From: Bacillota bacterium
Lineage (GTDB): Bacteria > Bacillota > Clostridia > Acetivibrionales > DSM-2933
Assembly (NCBI GenBank): GCA_023430975.1
Contig: JAEYYB010000118.1
Location: 1-64,000 of the forward strand
Length of the DNA stretch: 64,000 nt
Reading direction: 5' to 3'
Each line of letters opens with the position of its first letter. The first letter of the stretch is position 1. Both the position numbers and the translations under genes were made by a program. Positions 53,209-62,559 of this stretch are shown here, in pieces. The notes under the pieces were generated by a model, which did no database searches, was not told where the DNA came from, and saw only the letters and a program-made list of their open reading frames with translations.

Positions 53209-54411
53209 TTATTTCCCAAAGAAAACTTTTAATGGTATTATGGCTGAGCCGAGCACTGAAGCCCTTTCTCCCAGCTTTGATTCAATTATTTCGATATCTT
53301 TTGAAGTTTGTTTTAATGCCTTGCACATAACAATTTCTTTCAAACTATCCAGAACAATATCGGAATAATTTACAAAATCTTTTCCCAAGACTATTTTTTG
53401 AGGACTTAATATATTGACAATACTTGAGACTGCCAGTCCAAGAAACCTTGCTGCTTCAAGTAGTATATTCCTTGCTACCTCGTCCCCATCTCTTGCACAG
53501 TCTATAATTGATTTGGCATCTATTTCCTCAACATCTTCTACATCATTAAGCTTTGAAGCAATACCCGACTTTACAAGCCTCTTTGCCTGCTCCACCATAT
53601 GAGTAGTTGATGCTATTGTTTCAAGGCATCCGTAATTTCCACACCTGCATTTAGAACCGTTTGAATCGACAACCATATGGCCGACTTCTCCGGTAATGCC
53701 GCTTGATCCACGGTATGGCTTTCCATCTATAAAAATACCGGAACCTATACCTGATTTAATATTTACACAAACGAAATTACTTATTCCTTGACAGGTACCT
53801 ATCCAATTTTCACTTATCGCTGAAGCCATTGCTTCGTTTTCAACGTATACATTAACACCTTTAAGTTCTGGGAATTGACCTCTTATATCAACATTCTCCC
53901 ATCCCATATTAGGAGCAAATATAACTTTGCCCTCTAGGCTATCTACCATCCCCGGTACTGACATCCCAATTCCTAAAAGTCTTTCAAGTGCTATGGAATG
54001 GTCTTTTAAAATCCTTTTTATTTCTTTTTGAATGACTTTCATAACATTTTCAAAGATCATGGTCTTAGGCATTGCCAGAGTCTTTTCTTCAATAATCCGG
54101 CTGGTTGTATCCATTAAAATAAAGCTTATATAATTTATATCCATGTCTATTCCAATGGTGTACAAAGATTCCGGTTTAAGTTCTATTAAAACCGGTCTCC
54201 TTCCACCCTTGGATTCTCCGATACCAGTTTCGGAAATATAACCAATTTCCAAAAGCTCAGATACGATACTTCCGATTGCTGTAGGTGACAATCCCGTGAG
54301 TTTAGACAATTCAGCTCTTGAAATTGCTTTATGAACTCTTATCATGTCCAAAATTGCTGTTTGGTTAAACTCCTTAAGAAATCTATTATTACCCACTATC
54401 TTCCCTGTCAT
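53209..54411 (-). CDS. xylR: ROK-family transcriptional regulator, probable xylose repressor
   Basis: 400 residues. N-terminal winged HTH (about 15-75: ISRAELSKLTGLSPTAIGSI, KGGRRP) and a ROK sugar-sensing domain with the glycine-rich start GIDMDINYISFILMD, NMGWENVDIRG, and the zinc/ROK signature GEVGHMVVDSNGSKCRCGNY. ROK-type XylR proteins release DNA when xylose binds. Here the gene sits inside the operon between xylB and xylA, so autoregulation is expected. The start follows AAAGGAGC. Repeated 13-bp motifs upstream of xylB are candidate operators. Confidence 0.9.
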   Translation of the reverse strand: MTGKIVGNNRFLKEFNQTAILDMIRVHKAISRAELSKLTGLSPTAIGSIVSELLEIGYISETGIGESKGGRRPVLIELKPESLYTIGIDMDINYISFILMDTTSRIIEEKTLAMPKTMIFENVMKVIQKEIKRILKDHSIALERLLGIGMSVPGMVDSLEGKVIFAPNMGWENVDIRGQFPELKGVNVYVENEAMASAISENWIGTCQGISNFVCVNIKSGIGSGIFIDGKPYRGSSGITGEVGHMVVDSNGSKCRCGNYGCLETIASTTHMVEQAKRLVKSGIASKLNDVEDVEEIDAKSIIDCARDGDEVARNILLEAARFLGLAVSSIVNILSPQKIVLGKDFVNYSDIVLDSLKEIVMCKALKQTSKDIEIIESKLGERASVLGSAIIPLKVFFGK

Positions 54412-54448
54412 TATCTGCTCCTTTTAAAATCATTGAATAAACAATATC

Positions 54449-55975
54449 TTACAGAATGGACGAAACATCTGCAAAATCCTTTTTCAATGAGGTGTAAAGG
54501 CGTTTATATATATCATAATATTTATTGTATTTGCTATTTACTGCCATATCCGCCTGCTGTTTTGTCTTTACGCTTATTACCTTATCGCATGCTTCCATAA
54601 CGCTGCTGTAAATGCCTGCACCAACGCCTGCAAGAATTGCTACGCCAAGAGCCGGGCCTTCACTTGAGTTTATGGTAGTTATCTCAGTGCCGAATACATC
54701 TGCCTGCATTTGTCTCCATAGAGGGCTCTTTCCGCCGCCTCCCGATGCTCTTACCTCAGAAACGTTTACTCCCATTTCCTTGATAATTTCCAGGCAGTCC
54801 TTAAGGCTATAAACTACACCTTCCATTACTGCTCTTACCATATCAGGCTTTTCATGCTTTGCAGATAATCCGAAGAATACCCCTTTTGCATTAGGGTCAA
54901 GATGTGGTGTTCTTTCACCCATAAGATATGGTAAATATATCAAACCGCTGCATCCTGCAGCAACTCTTTCTGCTTCCTTATCCATAAGCATGTATGGATC
55001 AACATCCATAAGCTCGGCAGTTCTCTTTTCTTCTATACAGAAGTTATCACGGAACCACTTTAATGAAAGTCCGGCACCCTGAGTTACACCCATTATGTGC
55101 CATGTGTTTGGAACCGCATGACAGAAAGTATGTACTCTTCCCTTTGGATCTATGCTTACATTTTCCGAGAATGCAAAAACTACTCCTGATGTGCCTATTG
55201 TGGAAGATACTACCCCGGATTTTACTATTCCATTTCCAATAGCACCTGCAGCCTGATCCCCTGCTCCGCCTACCACTATAGTTCCTTCTTTAAGGCCTGT
55301 AAGTGATGAAGCTTCATTATTTACTTTACCAGTAACCTCCTGGGACTCATAAAGTTTTCCTAGCATGCTTTTTTCTATACCAAGCTTATTTAATACTTCA
55401 TCACTCCATTTGCGGCCAGGTATATCCATAAGCTGCATTCCACTGGCATCGGAAACTTCGGTAGCAAATTCCCCTGTTAGTCTAAATCTTATATAGTCTT
55501 TAGGAAGAAGTATCTTGGTTACTTTAGCGTAAACTTCAGGCTCGTTATTCTTAACCCAAAGAATTTTAGATGCTGTAAAACCAGTCAATGCCGGGTTTGC
55601 AGTAATTTCTATGAGTCTTTCCTTACCTATGATTGATGTGATCTGATCGCATTCTGCGGAGCTTCTCTGGTCGCACCATATGATGGATTTTCTTAACACT
55701 TTATAGTCCTTGTCCAAAAGAACTGCACCATGCATTTGTCCGGACAAGCCTACGCCCTTGATTTCAGATACATCGATACCGCTTTTGTAAATAACTTCTT
55801 TGATTGTCGTGCATGTTGCCATCCACCAATCTTCAGGGTCCTGCTCTGCCCAACCTATATTAGGCTGGTATAGCGGATATTCTCCAACACTGCTTGCTAT
55901 GGTATTACCCATTTCATCAAATAACACCGTTTTTGTACCGGACGTTCCAATGTCAATTCCCAATAAAAATGACAA
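54449..55975 (-). CDS. xylB: Xylulokinase
   Basis: About 508 residues, FGGY kinase; phosphorylates D-xylulose. ATP-site phosphate 1 GIDIGTSGTKTVLFD, substrate-site GLSGQMHGAVLLD and WCDQRS, catalytic GGAGDQAAGAIGNG and adenosine GGGGKSPLWRQMQ are all present. I chose the TTG at 55975 (giving MSFLLGIDIG) because GGGGAGGGG lies at ideal distance; a longer frame also opening with TTG at 56005 has no site. First gene of the operon. Confidence 0.95.
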   Translation of the reverse strand: MSFLLGIDIGTSGTKTVLFDEMGNTIASSVGEYPLYQPNIGWAEQDPEDWWMATCTTIKEVIYKSGIDVSEIKGVGLSGQMHGAVLLDKDYKVLRKSIIWCDQRSSAECDQITSIIGKERLIEITANPALTGFTASKILWVKNNEPEVYAKVTKILLPKDYIRFRLTGEFATEVSDASGMQLMDIPGRKWSDEVLNKLGIEKSMLGKLYESQEVTGKVNNEASSLTGLKEGTIVVGGAGDQAAGAIGNGIVKSGVVSSTIGTSGVVFAFSENVSIDPKGRVHTFCHAVPNTWHIMGVTQGAGLSLKWFRDNFCIEEKRTAELMDVDPYMLMDKEAERVAAGCSGLIYLPYLMGERTPHLDPNAKGVFFGLSAKHEKPDMVRAVMEGVVYSLKDCLEIIKEMGVNVSEVRASGGGGKSPLWRQMQADVFGTEITTINSSEGPALGVAILAGVGAGIYSSVMEACDKVISVKTKQQADMAVNSKYNKYYDIYKRLYTSLKKDFADVSSIL

Positions 55976-56010
55976 GAATAACCCCTCCCCATACCGTTTT
56001 ATCAACTTTG

Positions 56011-56097
56011 TAATATCATATTATTAACTACAATTAATTATACCACCCTTTTCAAAATAAATCTATAGTTTTTAAAAAACTTTATAATATGACATTA
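56011..56097 (-). promoter_or_regulatory. xylB promoter with two candidate XylR operators
   Basis: On the minus strand an extended -10 TGGTATAAT (TATAAT at 56042-56037) with a weak -35 (TAGATT, 17-bp spacer). Two copies of one near-palindromic 13-mer flank it: TAATGTCATATTA (56097-56085) and TAATATGATATTA (56023-56011). Placement upstream and just downstream of the start site suits looping repression by a ROK regulator. Confidence 0.55.
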
Positions 56098-56143
56098 CTA
56101 ACAACTCATATGCTATAATTATCAAAAATTGTTTAGTATTTGC

Positions 56144-56159
56144 ATGTAAACGCTTATAT
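56144..56159 (-). promoter_or_regulatory. Candidate CcpA cre site
   Basis: ATGTAAACGCTTATAT matches the cre consensus WTGNAANCGNWWNCAW at all fixed positions but one (T for C). It overlaps the gerAB stop codon, about 105 bp upstream of the xylB -10 box. Carbon catabolite repression of xylose genes by CcpA is common in Firmicutes; the assignment is by sequence only. Confidence 0.45.
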
Positions 56160-57260
56160 TGTCCTGGCAGCTTTAGCATTTTTCACTTTCCCAGCCCTCT
56201 TGTGCCTGACAAATGATATAATGAGCAATATACATGGTATTATAATCTGAAATGGAATAGAATAATATTGCCAAAAATCTGCTGCCCATTGCAGCATCTC
56301 CATAATACTTTCAAATACCCAAATAGATAATGAAACGACCAAAGCAGTTACAGGAAGTACAAACGGCTTATAATCATCAAGGTTTAAGAGTTGTACTATA
56401 CCTGCAGACGCTGCATAGATACAAATCCCTGCTTTAATAATTCCTGCTACTGTAAGGTTAACATCAAGAAGCGGATCTACATCCAGATTAGGAATAAGTC
56501 TGAATACTATATGTGACGGAAATATATCCCGTGAGGCCATATCGCTGCCTAAAACTAAAATATTTCTTAATATAACTTCAACAAGAACCAAACCCACAAA
56601 CAGCGAAGAAAATATTGATGTTTTCACAATCTTCTCTTGTTTATTAACGTAGGGAAAAACCATTAAAAATGCAATTGCCTCCCCGAACGGGAAAGTTACA
56701 GTCCCGAATGCGGTTTTTATTATTGGTTTTATACCTTGTGACATAAAGGGTTTCAGATTTTCTAAATCATATGCAGTGATCAGGGAAAAAAACACAAAGA
56801 CAAGAATTACAATCAATATTACAAGAAATATTTCACTGATCCTACCCATAACTTCTATACCTGACCTTACTGAAAAGGCAACGATGAGAGAAAAACTTAC
56901 AATTATAAACAGAATGGGTGTTTCAGGATAGCCTGTTATAACAGAATATTCGCCAAAATTCCGTAATACCAAAGATGCCAGGTGAATAAAATACCAGATA
57001 TATAATATGGCGAATCCTTTACCCAATATCTTGCCGAAATTTTTTTCCAATGCTTCTATCAGTGTACATGAGGGGTTCAATCTGTAAATTGATGCATACA
57101 TTGCTATTAAAATTGTACCAATGATACAGCCAATAAGAAATGCCAGCCACGCTTCTTGCTTTGCCCCTGCTGCAGGACTTACTATCAGCGAACTTCCTAT
57201 CATAAAGCCGCACAAGAGAGTAAATAATTGATAATTTGATATCCTCGAATTTTTATACAT
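56154..57260 (-). CDS. gerAB: Spore germination receptor permease subunit, GerAB type
   Basis: 368 residues with about ten hydrophobic helices; endospore germination permease family (APC-like), which binds germinant in the spore inner membrane. Typical segments: YQLFTLLCGFMIGSSLIVSP near the N-terminus and the SLIEALEKNFGK-like TLIEALEKNFGKILGKGFAI. Its ATG overlaps the stop of the 73-aa gene by one base (TAATG), so translation is coupled. It is last in the gerAA-gerAC-small-gerAB unit. Confidence 0.9.
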   Translation of the reverse strand: MYKNSRISNYQLFTLLCGFMIGSSLIVSPAAGAKQEAWLAFLIGCIIGTILIAMYASIYRLNPSCTLIEALEKNFGKILGKGFAILYIWYFIHLASLVLRNFGEYSVITGYPETPILFIIVSFSLIVAFSVRSGIEVMGRISEIFLVILIVILVFVFFSLITAYDLENLKPFMSQGIKPIIKTAFGTVTFPFGEAIAFLMVFPYVNKQEKIVKTSIFSSLFVGLVLVEVILRNILVLGSDMASRDIFPSHIVFRLIPNLDVDPLLDVNLTVAGIIKAGICIYAASAGIVQLLNLDDYKPFVLPVTALVVSLSIWVFESIMEMLQWAADFWQYYSIPFQIIIPCILLIISFVRHKRAGKVKNAKAARTI

Positions 57261-57481
57261 TATGCTTCACCTAATATCCCTTTAATTATTGATTCTATGA
57301 CCTTTGTAGGACTTGCAGGAGCTTTATCCATTACTTGTATGAGGCTTATAGTAAGACCAATTCCAATAATAAATGCATAAAATCCGATATATTTTACTCT
57401 GTGCTTTGATTTTTTTATAATACTTGGTATATCAACCAGAGTTATAATGATAAATGTTGCAATTATACCCAATATGTCCAT
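57260..57481 (-). CDS. Small two-helix protein of the ger operon (D-subunit-like)
   Basis: 73 residues with two hydrophobic helices (LGIIATFIIITLVDIP and YIGFYAFIIGIGLTISLIQV). Small 2-TM proteins of this size are encoded beside GerA-type operons in Bacillus ('D' subunits) and modulate germination; size and context fit, sequence homology not tested. Coupled to gerAB by a one-base overlap and 13 bp after gerAC. Confidence 0.75.
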   Translation of the reverse strand: MDILGIIATFIIITLVDIPSIIKKSKHRVKYIGFYAFIIGIGLTISLIQVMDKAPASPTKVIESIIKGILGEA

Positions 57482-57494
57482 GCAAATCCATCCT

Positions 57495-58664
57495 TTATTT
57501 TGGTTCAGCAGGCTCTCTTATAAGACCCGACCTTCTTATTTTGAATATCACTTCTATATTAACTGGTGTTTGGCTGTAAATATTGCTCCAATTATGAAAT
57601 GATTTTGTCCAATCAGAGTAATAATTTCTATAAATTTCATCAATAAAACCGAAAACATCACTTTTAAATTCTTTTTGTGTAATTTTAACAGCATTGTCGA
57701 TTTCGTCTTTCATTTCTTTTTCCACTGCATCTTCCAAAGCTTTAACCATATCAGGTTTTGTTAAGTCTGCTTTTTCCTGCTGCTCACCAATATTCCCTTC
57801 TGCTGTGACTTCAATGCTTAAAACAGGCTTTCCATCAACAATTTTTGAAATGGTTTTTCCTTTAGTACGAACAACCTCTATTGAAATAATTTTTTGGGAA
57901 TGTAGCGGGCTTGGTACGTTAATAATTGTGCTTTCTATTTTATCATCTGCAAGTAAATAACCTCTTGTCTGTAAAGGATCAAGAAAGCCTATCAATTTAT
58001 CCTTTTTAATAACAGCAGAGCCTTCTGTTAAAAGGTCTTCCTGAAATACTTTGCCTGTCTTATTGCCTTTATATATTGTTGGCAGTACAAAGCTATATTC
58101 TTCCTTATTAAGAACTTTTAGTGCATCAATCAAAGTTACCTTTATGGTTTTACCAAAATATCGGCTGGCCTCCAAAGCCTCTATCTCGTGAGTTGCTGGA
58201 AGCCTGGACATGCGGCTTTCACTTTGCAAAACAGTTTTAGCTTCCATTCCTTTTGCTATTAATAAATCTGCACGTCTTCTTGTTTCAGTATCTCTTTCAA
58301 ACAAATCAAATATCCTACTTATACCATCTCTTGCAAAGTCCTCCGAAATCACCATTAATTGTACCTGCCCAAAATATACCCTTTTATTTATTTTTGCTAT
58401 TAAATTTCTGGCACACTCAAAAACAGTTTCTCCCGTACTGCTAACATTATTAAAAGCATTTTTTTCATTTCCCCCGCCTTCTCCAGAAGTTTTCATTGCT
58501 TCAGGTTTTACAATCTGAACAGTAATTTCAAATTTCCCATTCTCTCCCTTATCAAAGGCAATCCCTGTTATGATACCTAAATCTGTCAAATCCCTATTAT
58601 TCCAGCAGCCTGTCAGTATTAATATGATACTTAATATAAAAAGTAATTTGCTGTAGCATTTCAT
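57495..58664 (-). CDS. gerAC: Spore germination lipoprotein, Ger(x)C family
   Basis: 389 residues. Lipoprotein signal with lipobox LTGC, followed directly by the family hallmark WNNRDLTDLGIITGIAFDKG. Later motifs (ETRRRADLLIAKG, FLDPLQTRGYLLADDK) also fit Ger(x)C. It is attached to the outer face of the spore inner membrane as the C subunit of the germinant receptor. It lies 5 bp after gerAA. Confidence 0.93.
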   Translation of the reverse strand: MKCYSKLLFILSIILILTGCWNNRDLTDLGIITGIAFDKGENGKFEITVQIVKPEAMKTSGEGGGNEKNAFNNVSSTGETVFECARNLIAKINKRVYFGQVQLMVISEDFARDGISRIFDLFERDTETRRRADLLIAKGMEAKTVLQSESRMSRLPATHEIEALEASRYFGKTIKVTLIDALKVLNKEEYSFVLPTIYKGNKTGKVFQEDLLTEGSAVIKKDKLIGFLDPLQTRGYLLADDKIESTIINVPSPLHSQKIISIEVVRTKGKTISKIVDGKPVLSIEVTAEGNIGEQQEKADLTKPDMVKALEDAVEKEMKDEIDNAVKITQKEFKSDVFGFIDEIYRNYYSDWTKSFHNWSNIYSQTPVNIEVIFKIRRSGLIREPAEPK

Positions 58665-58669
58665 AAATT

Positions 58670-60265
58670 CTACCTGCTTTCCTTCTTATGCCTGTTTCTG
58701 AATTTTGCATTCCCCCCATGTTCCCATGTTAACTCCTTTGGCCTTGTGAACATAGCCCATAGAGGAACACGGACAAAAGTATCCTTCAAATCCGAACTGC
58801 TTAATGGTGTAAAAGGGGATAAATAGTTTACACCAAAAGACTTTAACTTGCACATATGAATAAAAAACGCAACGGACACCAGCAAGATACCAAGAATTCC
58901 CACAATGTTGGCAGCCAACATTAATACTATTCGCATGAACAAAAGAGTACCTGCTATTGATGATACTATAAAACTTGATATAGCAGTTAAAGCTATTACT
59001 ATGACCATAGGTGTACTTACAAGCCCTGCTTTTACAGCAGCATCTCCTATAACCAATGCCCCTACTATACTTACTGCCTGTCCAATTGCCCTGGGCATCC
59101 TGATTCCAGCTTCACGGAGAAGCTCAAATGTGATTACCATTATTAATGCCTCTGTCAGTGCACTAAATGGAATTCCCTCCCGGGCAGCTGTCATAGTTAA
59201 CAAAAGCTTATAGGGGATAATATCCTGATGAAATGTAACCAGTGCTACATAAATTGCTGGTAAAAAGATAGTAATTACAATTGCTATTAATCTAACAAAT
59301 CTACTCATTGTTGCATAAATGGATCTGGTATAATAATCCTCACTTGATTGTATAGCTTCAACAAAAAGGTATGGGACAGTAAGGACAAAAGGAGTTCCAT
59401 CGCACAATATAGCTACACGGCCCTCCAATAACTTTCCAGCCACGATATCAGGCTTCTCGCTGTTTCCAACCGTAGGGAATAACCCTAATTTGGAGTCTTG
59501 AATAAATTCTTCAATATATCCTGACTCAAGTATGGCATCAGTTTTAATTCTTCCAATCCTTTCTTTGACCGTTTTAACTACTTCATTATTTGCTATTCCC
59601 TTGATATAGCATATACAGATATCTGTATTGGTACGTTCTCCGACTTTCATTGTCTCAAATTTTAAATTTGTGTTTTTAATTTTTCTTCTTAATAAAGTAG
59701 TATTTGTACGAAGAGTTTCTGTAAATCCTTCTCTCGGGCCGCGAATTACTGCATCAGTAGACGGTTCCTCAACACTTCTTTTATCCCAGCTTCGAAGTGA
59801 CACTTTTAAAGCTGAATCACACTCGTCCATGAAAATCATAGTATCTCCCGAAAGTATGAATGAAATACTCTCATCCAAGTCGTTTACTTCCTGAATAGCA
59901 CTGGAACAAATAAGCTTTTCTTTAAACAGATTTAATGTTGATTTGCCTTTAAAACTCTGACTCAGATTTATTGATTCACTCTCAATCATTATTGGTTTCA
60001 ATATGTCTGAGTTAATCAATTGCCTATTAACCATACCGTCAATATATGCTATAATTACCTGGGTTGAGCCATCTTTACCAATAAAGAGTTCCCTGATAAC
60101 AAAATCGCTGCACTCGGAAAATCTATCTCCCAGCATATCCTTAGTTTTATTTATCGATTTGGGTATTGTATTATCTTTTTTGTTATTTTTCTTCTCGTTA
60201 TTCAAATTATCATTAATAGCTTTTAGTTTTGTATATGTAAAAATTCTTTTCAAGCGTCTGAACAT
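58670..60265 (-). CDS. gerAA: Spore germination receptor subunit, GerAA type
   Basis: 531 residues. A Lys/Asn-rich cytoplasmic N-terminus, two soluble domains with the conserved VIRGPREGFTETLRTNTTLL and LEGRVAILCDGTPFVLTVPY, then about five TM helices (SRFVRLIAIVITIFLPAIYV onward) with REAGIRMPRAIGQAVSIVGA. GerA-type A subunits are needed for germinant response. The start follows GGAGG. First gene of the operon; order A-C-small-B. Confidence 0.95.
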   Translation of the reverse strand: MFRRLKRIFTYTKLKAINDNLNNEKKNNKKDNTIPKSINKTKDMLGDRFSECSDFVIRELFIGKDGSTQVIIAYIDGMVNRQLINSDILKPIMIESESINLSQSFKGKSTLNLFKEKLICSSAIQEVNDLDESISFILSGDTMIFMDECDSALKVSLRSWDKRSVEEPSTDAVIRGPREGFTETLRTNTTLLRRKIKNTNLKFETMKVGERTNTDICICYIKGIANNEVVKTVKERIGRIKTDAILESGYIEEFIQDSKLGLFPTVGNSEKPDIVAGKLLEGRVAILCDGTPFVLTVPYLFVEAIQSSEDYYTRSIYATMSRFVRLIAIVITIFLPAIYVALVTFHQDIIPYKLLLTMTAAREGIPFSALTEALIMVITFELLREAGIRMPRAIGQAVSIVGALVIGDAAVKAGLVSTPMVIVIALTAISSFIVSSIAGTLLFMRIVLMLAANIVGILGILLVSVAFFIHMCKLKSFGVNYLSPFTPLSSSDLKDTFVRVPLWAMFTRPKELTWEHGGNAKFRNRHKKESR

Positions 60266-60324
60266 TTTTCCTCCATAAATTCACTATATAATCAATTTAG
60301 GCTGACTTTTATAAATAAACGATG

Positions 60325-60432
60325 CTTAGTAATGGCTAAGAAATAACATCCCATTCTCATCGTCCAAAACCCTGTTAAATCGTCAGGATTTTGTCCTTAA
60401 GAATACGAAGTTATTTCTAAGGCGTTACTTAG
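60325..60432. repeat. 108-bp imperfect palindrome upstream of the ger operon
   Basis: Left half CTTAGTAATGGCTAAGAAAT.. pairs with ..ATTTCTAAGGCGTTACTTAG, continuing through CGTCCAAAACCCTG / CAGGATTTTGTCC to a 9-nt loop; about 75-80% of the ~50 pairs match. It lies 60 bp upstream of gerAA. It could be a miniature mobile palindrome or a large RNA hairpin. Confidence 0.6.
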
Positions 60433-60601
60433 TCATGATCAAAAAAATACTTTTCGCTATAAATTTCGCTCATATATTGACCTAGCTCGTAAACACCCGC
60501 TCAAAAGCGGAAATAATTTTTCATTCATACCTTAATTAAATTATCAACAAAAAATTACTCTTTTAAACCAGAAACAAAAAGCAATTATCAAGGTTTGGAG
60601 A

Positions 60602-60634
60602 AGGTCAGCTACCCAGCTTGTGAGCAACTGACCT
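60602..60634. other. Hairpin downstream of the lipoprotein gene
   Basis: AGGTCAG / CTGACCT outer stem with inner complementarity AGCT(ACCC)AGCT. No T-run follows on either strand, so a terminator role is doubtful. Confidence 0.35.
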
Positions 60635-60693
60635 CCGATTGCAGATAGATTGATGTTTGGTTATGAAAAAATCAATTTTATAAGTTCACCTTA

Positions 60694-61464
60694 TTAAATG
60701 CTTTGCTTATCTAGGTTTGACTTAATAACGATTATTCCATCAAGCATTTTTTTAGCATTATTTCTTGTCATATCAGCATTTTTAGCTGTAATTGATTTGT
60801 TCGTATCATGAAATATTGTTTCAAGGGCAGCGATGTCCTTACTATAGGTGCTATTTATTTTCGCTTTGGTACTTGGCCAAATACGTTCTATTGAATCTAA
60901 ATTAGTTTTAGCCGATTTCCATTGTGCCTGATCTGCATTAAGCTCTATTTCGCGTACGTGGTAGCTCATTCTTAGGATGTCAGTATTCACAGATGATTTG
61001 AAATGACCATATGCATCTGGGATATATTTTGTTAATTGATTGGAATCAAATCTTGTTTCGTATACTTTTTTTGCTTTTATTTGCTTGTCCAAATTATCAA
61101 TTGCTACTCCCATATTCTTTATAAGGTCTTTAGATGATGTAGCCATCTGCATAAGCGGTTTTAATTCATTATAGTTTGTTTTTATCAAGTTCATTCTGCT
61201 ATCCACTTTATTCCAGTCTTTCTTAGAAGAATCCACGAAAATTCCTTCAGCATTTATTTGGATTATTTCTAGTTGTTTTGGAGCATTAATACTCTTTTCA
61301 ATATTTTGCACTACATTTTGGGGTTTAATATTAAGGTTTCCAGGTGATGTCTTAACATTATAACTTTGTGGTGATGGAGTCGGTTGGTTTACGGATTGAC
61401 AACCTAAACACAAAGTAAACAGAGCTGCACCAAGAAAAATTGAACATTTTCTACTATTTTTCAT
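60694..61464 (-). CDS. Hypothetical lipoprotein, helical
   Basis: About 256 residues from this start. Lipoprotein signal MKNSRKCSIFLGAALFTLCL with Cys after LG, a Pro/Ser/Gln-rich linker, then an all-helical domain (DWNKVDSRMNLIKTNYNELK; AQWKSAKTNLDSIERIWPST) with repeated helical pairs. No family recognised; it resembles small clostridial lipoproteins of unknown function. ATG at 61464 (GGAGG 11 nt upstream) gives a proper signal sequence; the ATG at 61482 is also possible (GAGG upstream). Confidence 0.65.
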   Translation of the reverse strand: MKNSRKCSIFLGAALFTLCLGCQSVNQPTPSPQSYNVKTSPGNLNIKPQNVVQNIEKSINAPKQLEIIQINAEGIFVDSSKKDWNKVDSRMNLIKTNYNELKPLMQMATSSKDLIKNMGVAIDNLDKQIKAKKVYETRFDSNQLTKYIPDAYGHFKSSVNTDILRMSYHVREIELNADQAQWKSAKTNLDSIERIWPSTKAKINSTYSKDIAALETIFHDTNKSITAKNADMTRNNAKKMLDGIIVIKSNLDKQSI

Positions 61465-61653
61465 TGTATTATTAACCTCCATAATTTAAATTCCTCATTA
61501 TTCTTTCCGTATATAACACTGATTATGCTGTGATTTTGTAGATTTAAGGTGAAACTATGGAAATCAATATCAAGTTGAACTTTTCGTAACATATGCAATA
61601 TATGAATGAAGGAAAATATTTTGAAATAATTTTAAATTTGCAAAACATTTAAA

Positions 61654-62508
61654 TCATAGCTCGGAAACAAATACAAGTTGTACATTATTGTTCTCTAACA
61701 CAGGTATAATTTCGGAAATAGCTTCTGCTGTGACTTTCCCACCTTCTGTTCCAACATGGCCGATTGCAATTGCTTTACCATTTTTTAAAGCTATATCTCC
61801 AGCCTTCCGTAGTTGCTCAATTATATAGGATTTTGATTTGTTACCATCTAAAAAAACATCTCTATCATGACAAAGAATACCTATATTATCGGCTAGTTTT
61901 TTTGCAATTGGATGATCTTCCGATCGACTGTCTACAAAAAACATATTTTTCTTTTTGACAATATCCAATATACTTGATATTACATGTTTTTCATTTCCTG
62001 CTTTAGAGCCCATATGAATATTGGCCCCCACCGCATACGGAACATCCTCAAGAGCATCTAATGTAATCTCTTTTATTTCATTAATGTGCATATTTGCTAA
62101 TATTGGTTTAGGCCCTACCCATTTTAAAGGAGCATTGTTAGCTTCTAGCGGAAGGTGAACAATTACTTCATATCCTTTTGTATGTGCATTTAAAGCATCT
62201 GTCTTGGTATATGTAAGAAACGGCATTACAGCAAATGTTAGATGTCTGTTTATTAACATCATCTCATCAACACCTTTACGATTTTGCCCGAAATCATCTA
62301 TTATAATTGCTAATTTAGCTTTTTGAATCAGTAAATTGGATTTATCATGTTCAACAGAATTAACAGACGTAACAAGTTCTTGCTTTTGAGCATCATTTTC
62401 CATAAAATTGCAGATAAATACAATAGCGAAAACTGGTATAATTGCAAGCATAAGAAACATTGAAAAAGTCCTTTTTGTAACGATAATTAATATATTGAAT
62501 TTGTTCAT
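61654..62508 (-). CDS. Divergent polysaccharide deacetylase (YibQ/DUF610 family)
   Basis: About 284 residues. One N-terminal TM/signal anchor (FSMFLMLAIIPVFAIVFIC), then the divergent deacetylase domain: KLAIIIDDFGQNRKGVDEMM, LTFAVMPF, YEVIVHLPLEA, ANIHMGSKAG, FFVDSRSED, AIAIGHVG. Fold related to NodB deacetylases, but the activity of this branch is not established. Extracytoplasmic. ATG at 62508 preferred; a GTG at 62523 is the alternative, and both have weak sites. It lies 36 bp after the broken amidase, so they probably share a transcript. Confidence 0.85.
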   Translation of the reverse strand: MNKFNILIIVTKRTFSMFLMLAIIPVFAIVFICNFMENDAQKQELVTSVNSVEHDKSNLLIQKAKLAIIIDDFGQNRKGVDEMMLINRHLTFAVMPFLTYTKTDALNAHTKGYEVIVHLPLEANNAPLKWVGPKPILANMHINEIKEITLDALEDVPYAVGANIHMGSKAGNEKHVISSILDIVKKKNMFFVDSRSEDHPIAKKLADNIGILCHDRDVFLDGNKSKSYIIEQLRKAGDIALKNGKAIAIGHVGTEGGKVTAEAISEIIPVLENNNVQLVFVSEL

Positions 62509-62559
62509 TCTATATAATCTCACTTTCTATAAATTATTTTTTATTCAAGCTTTATATAC

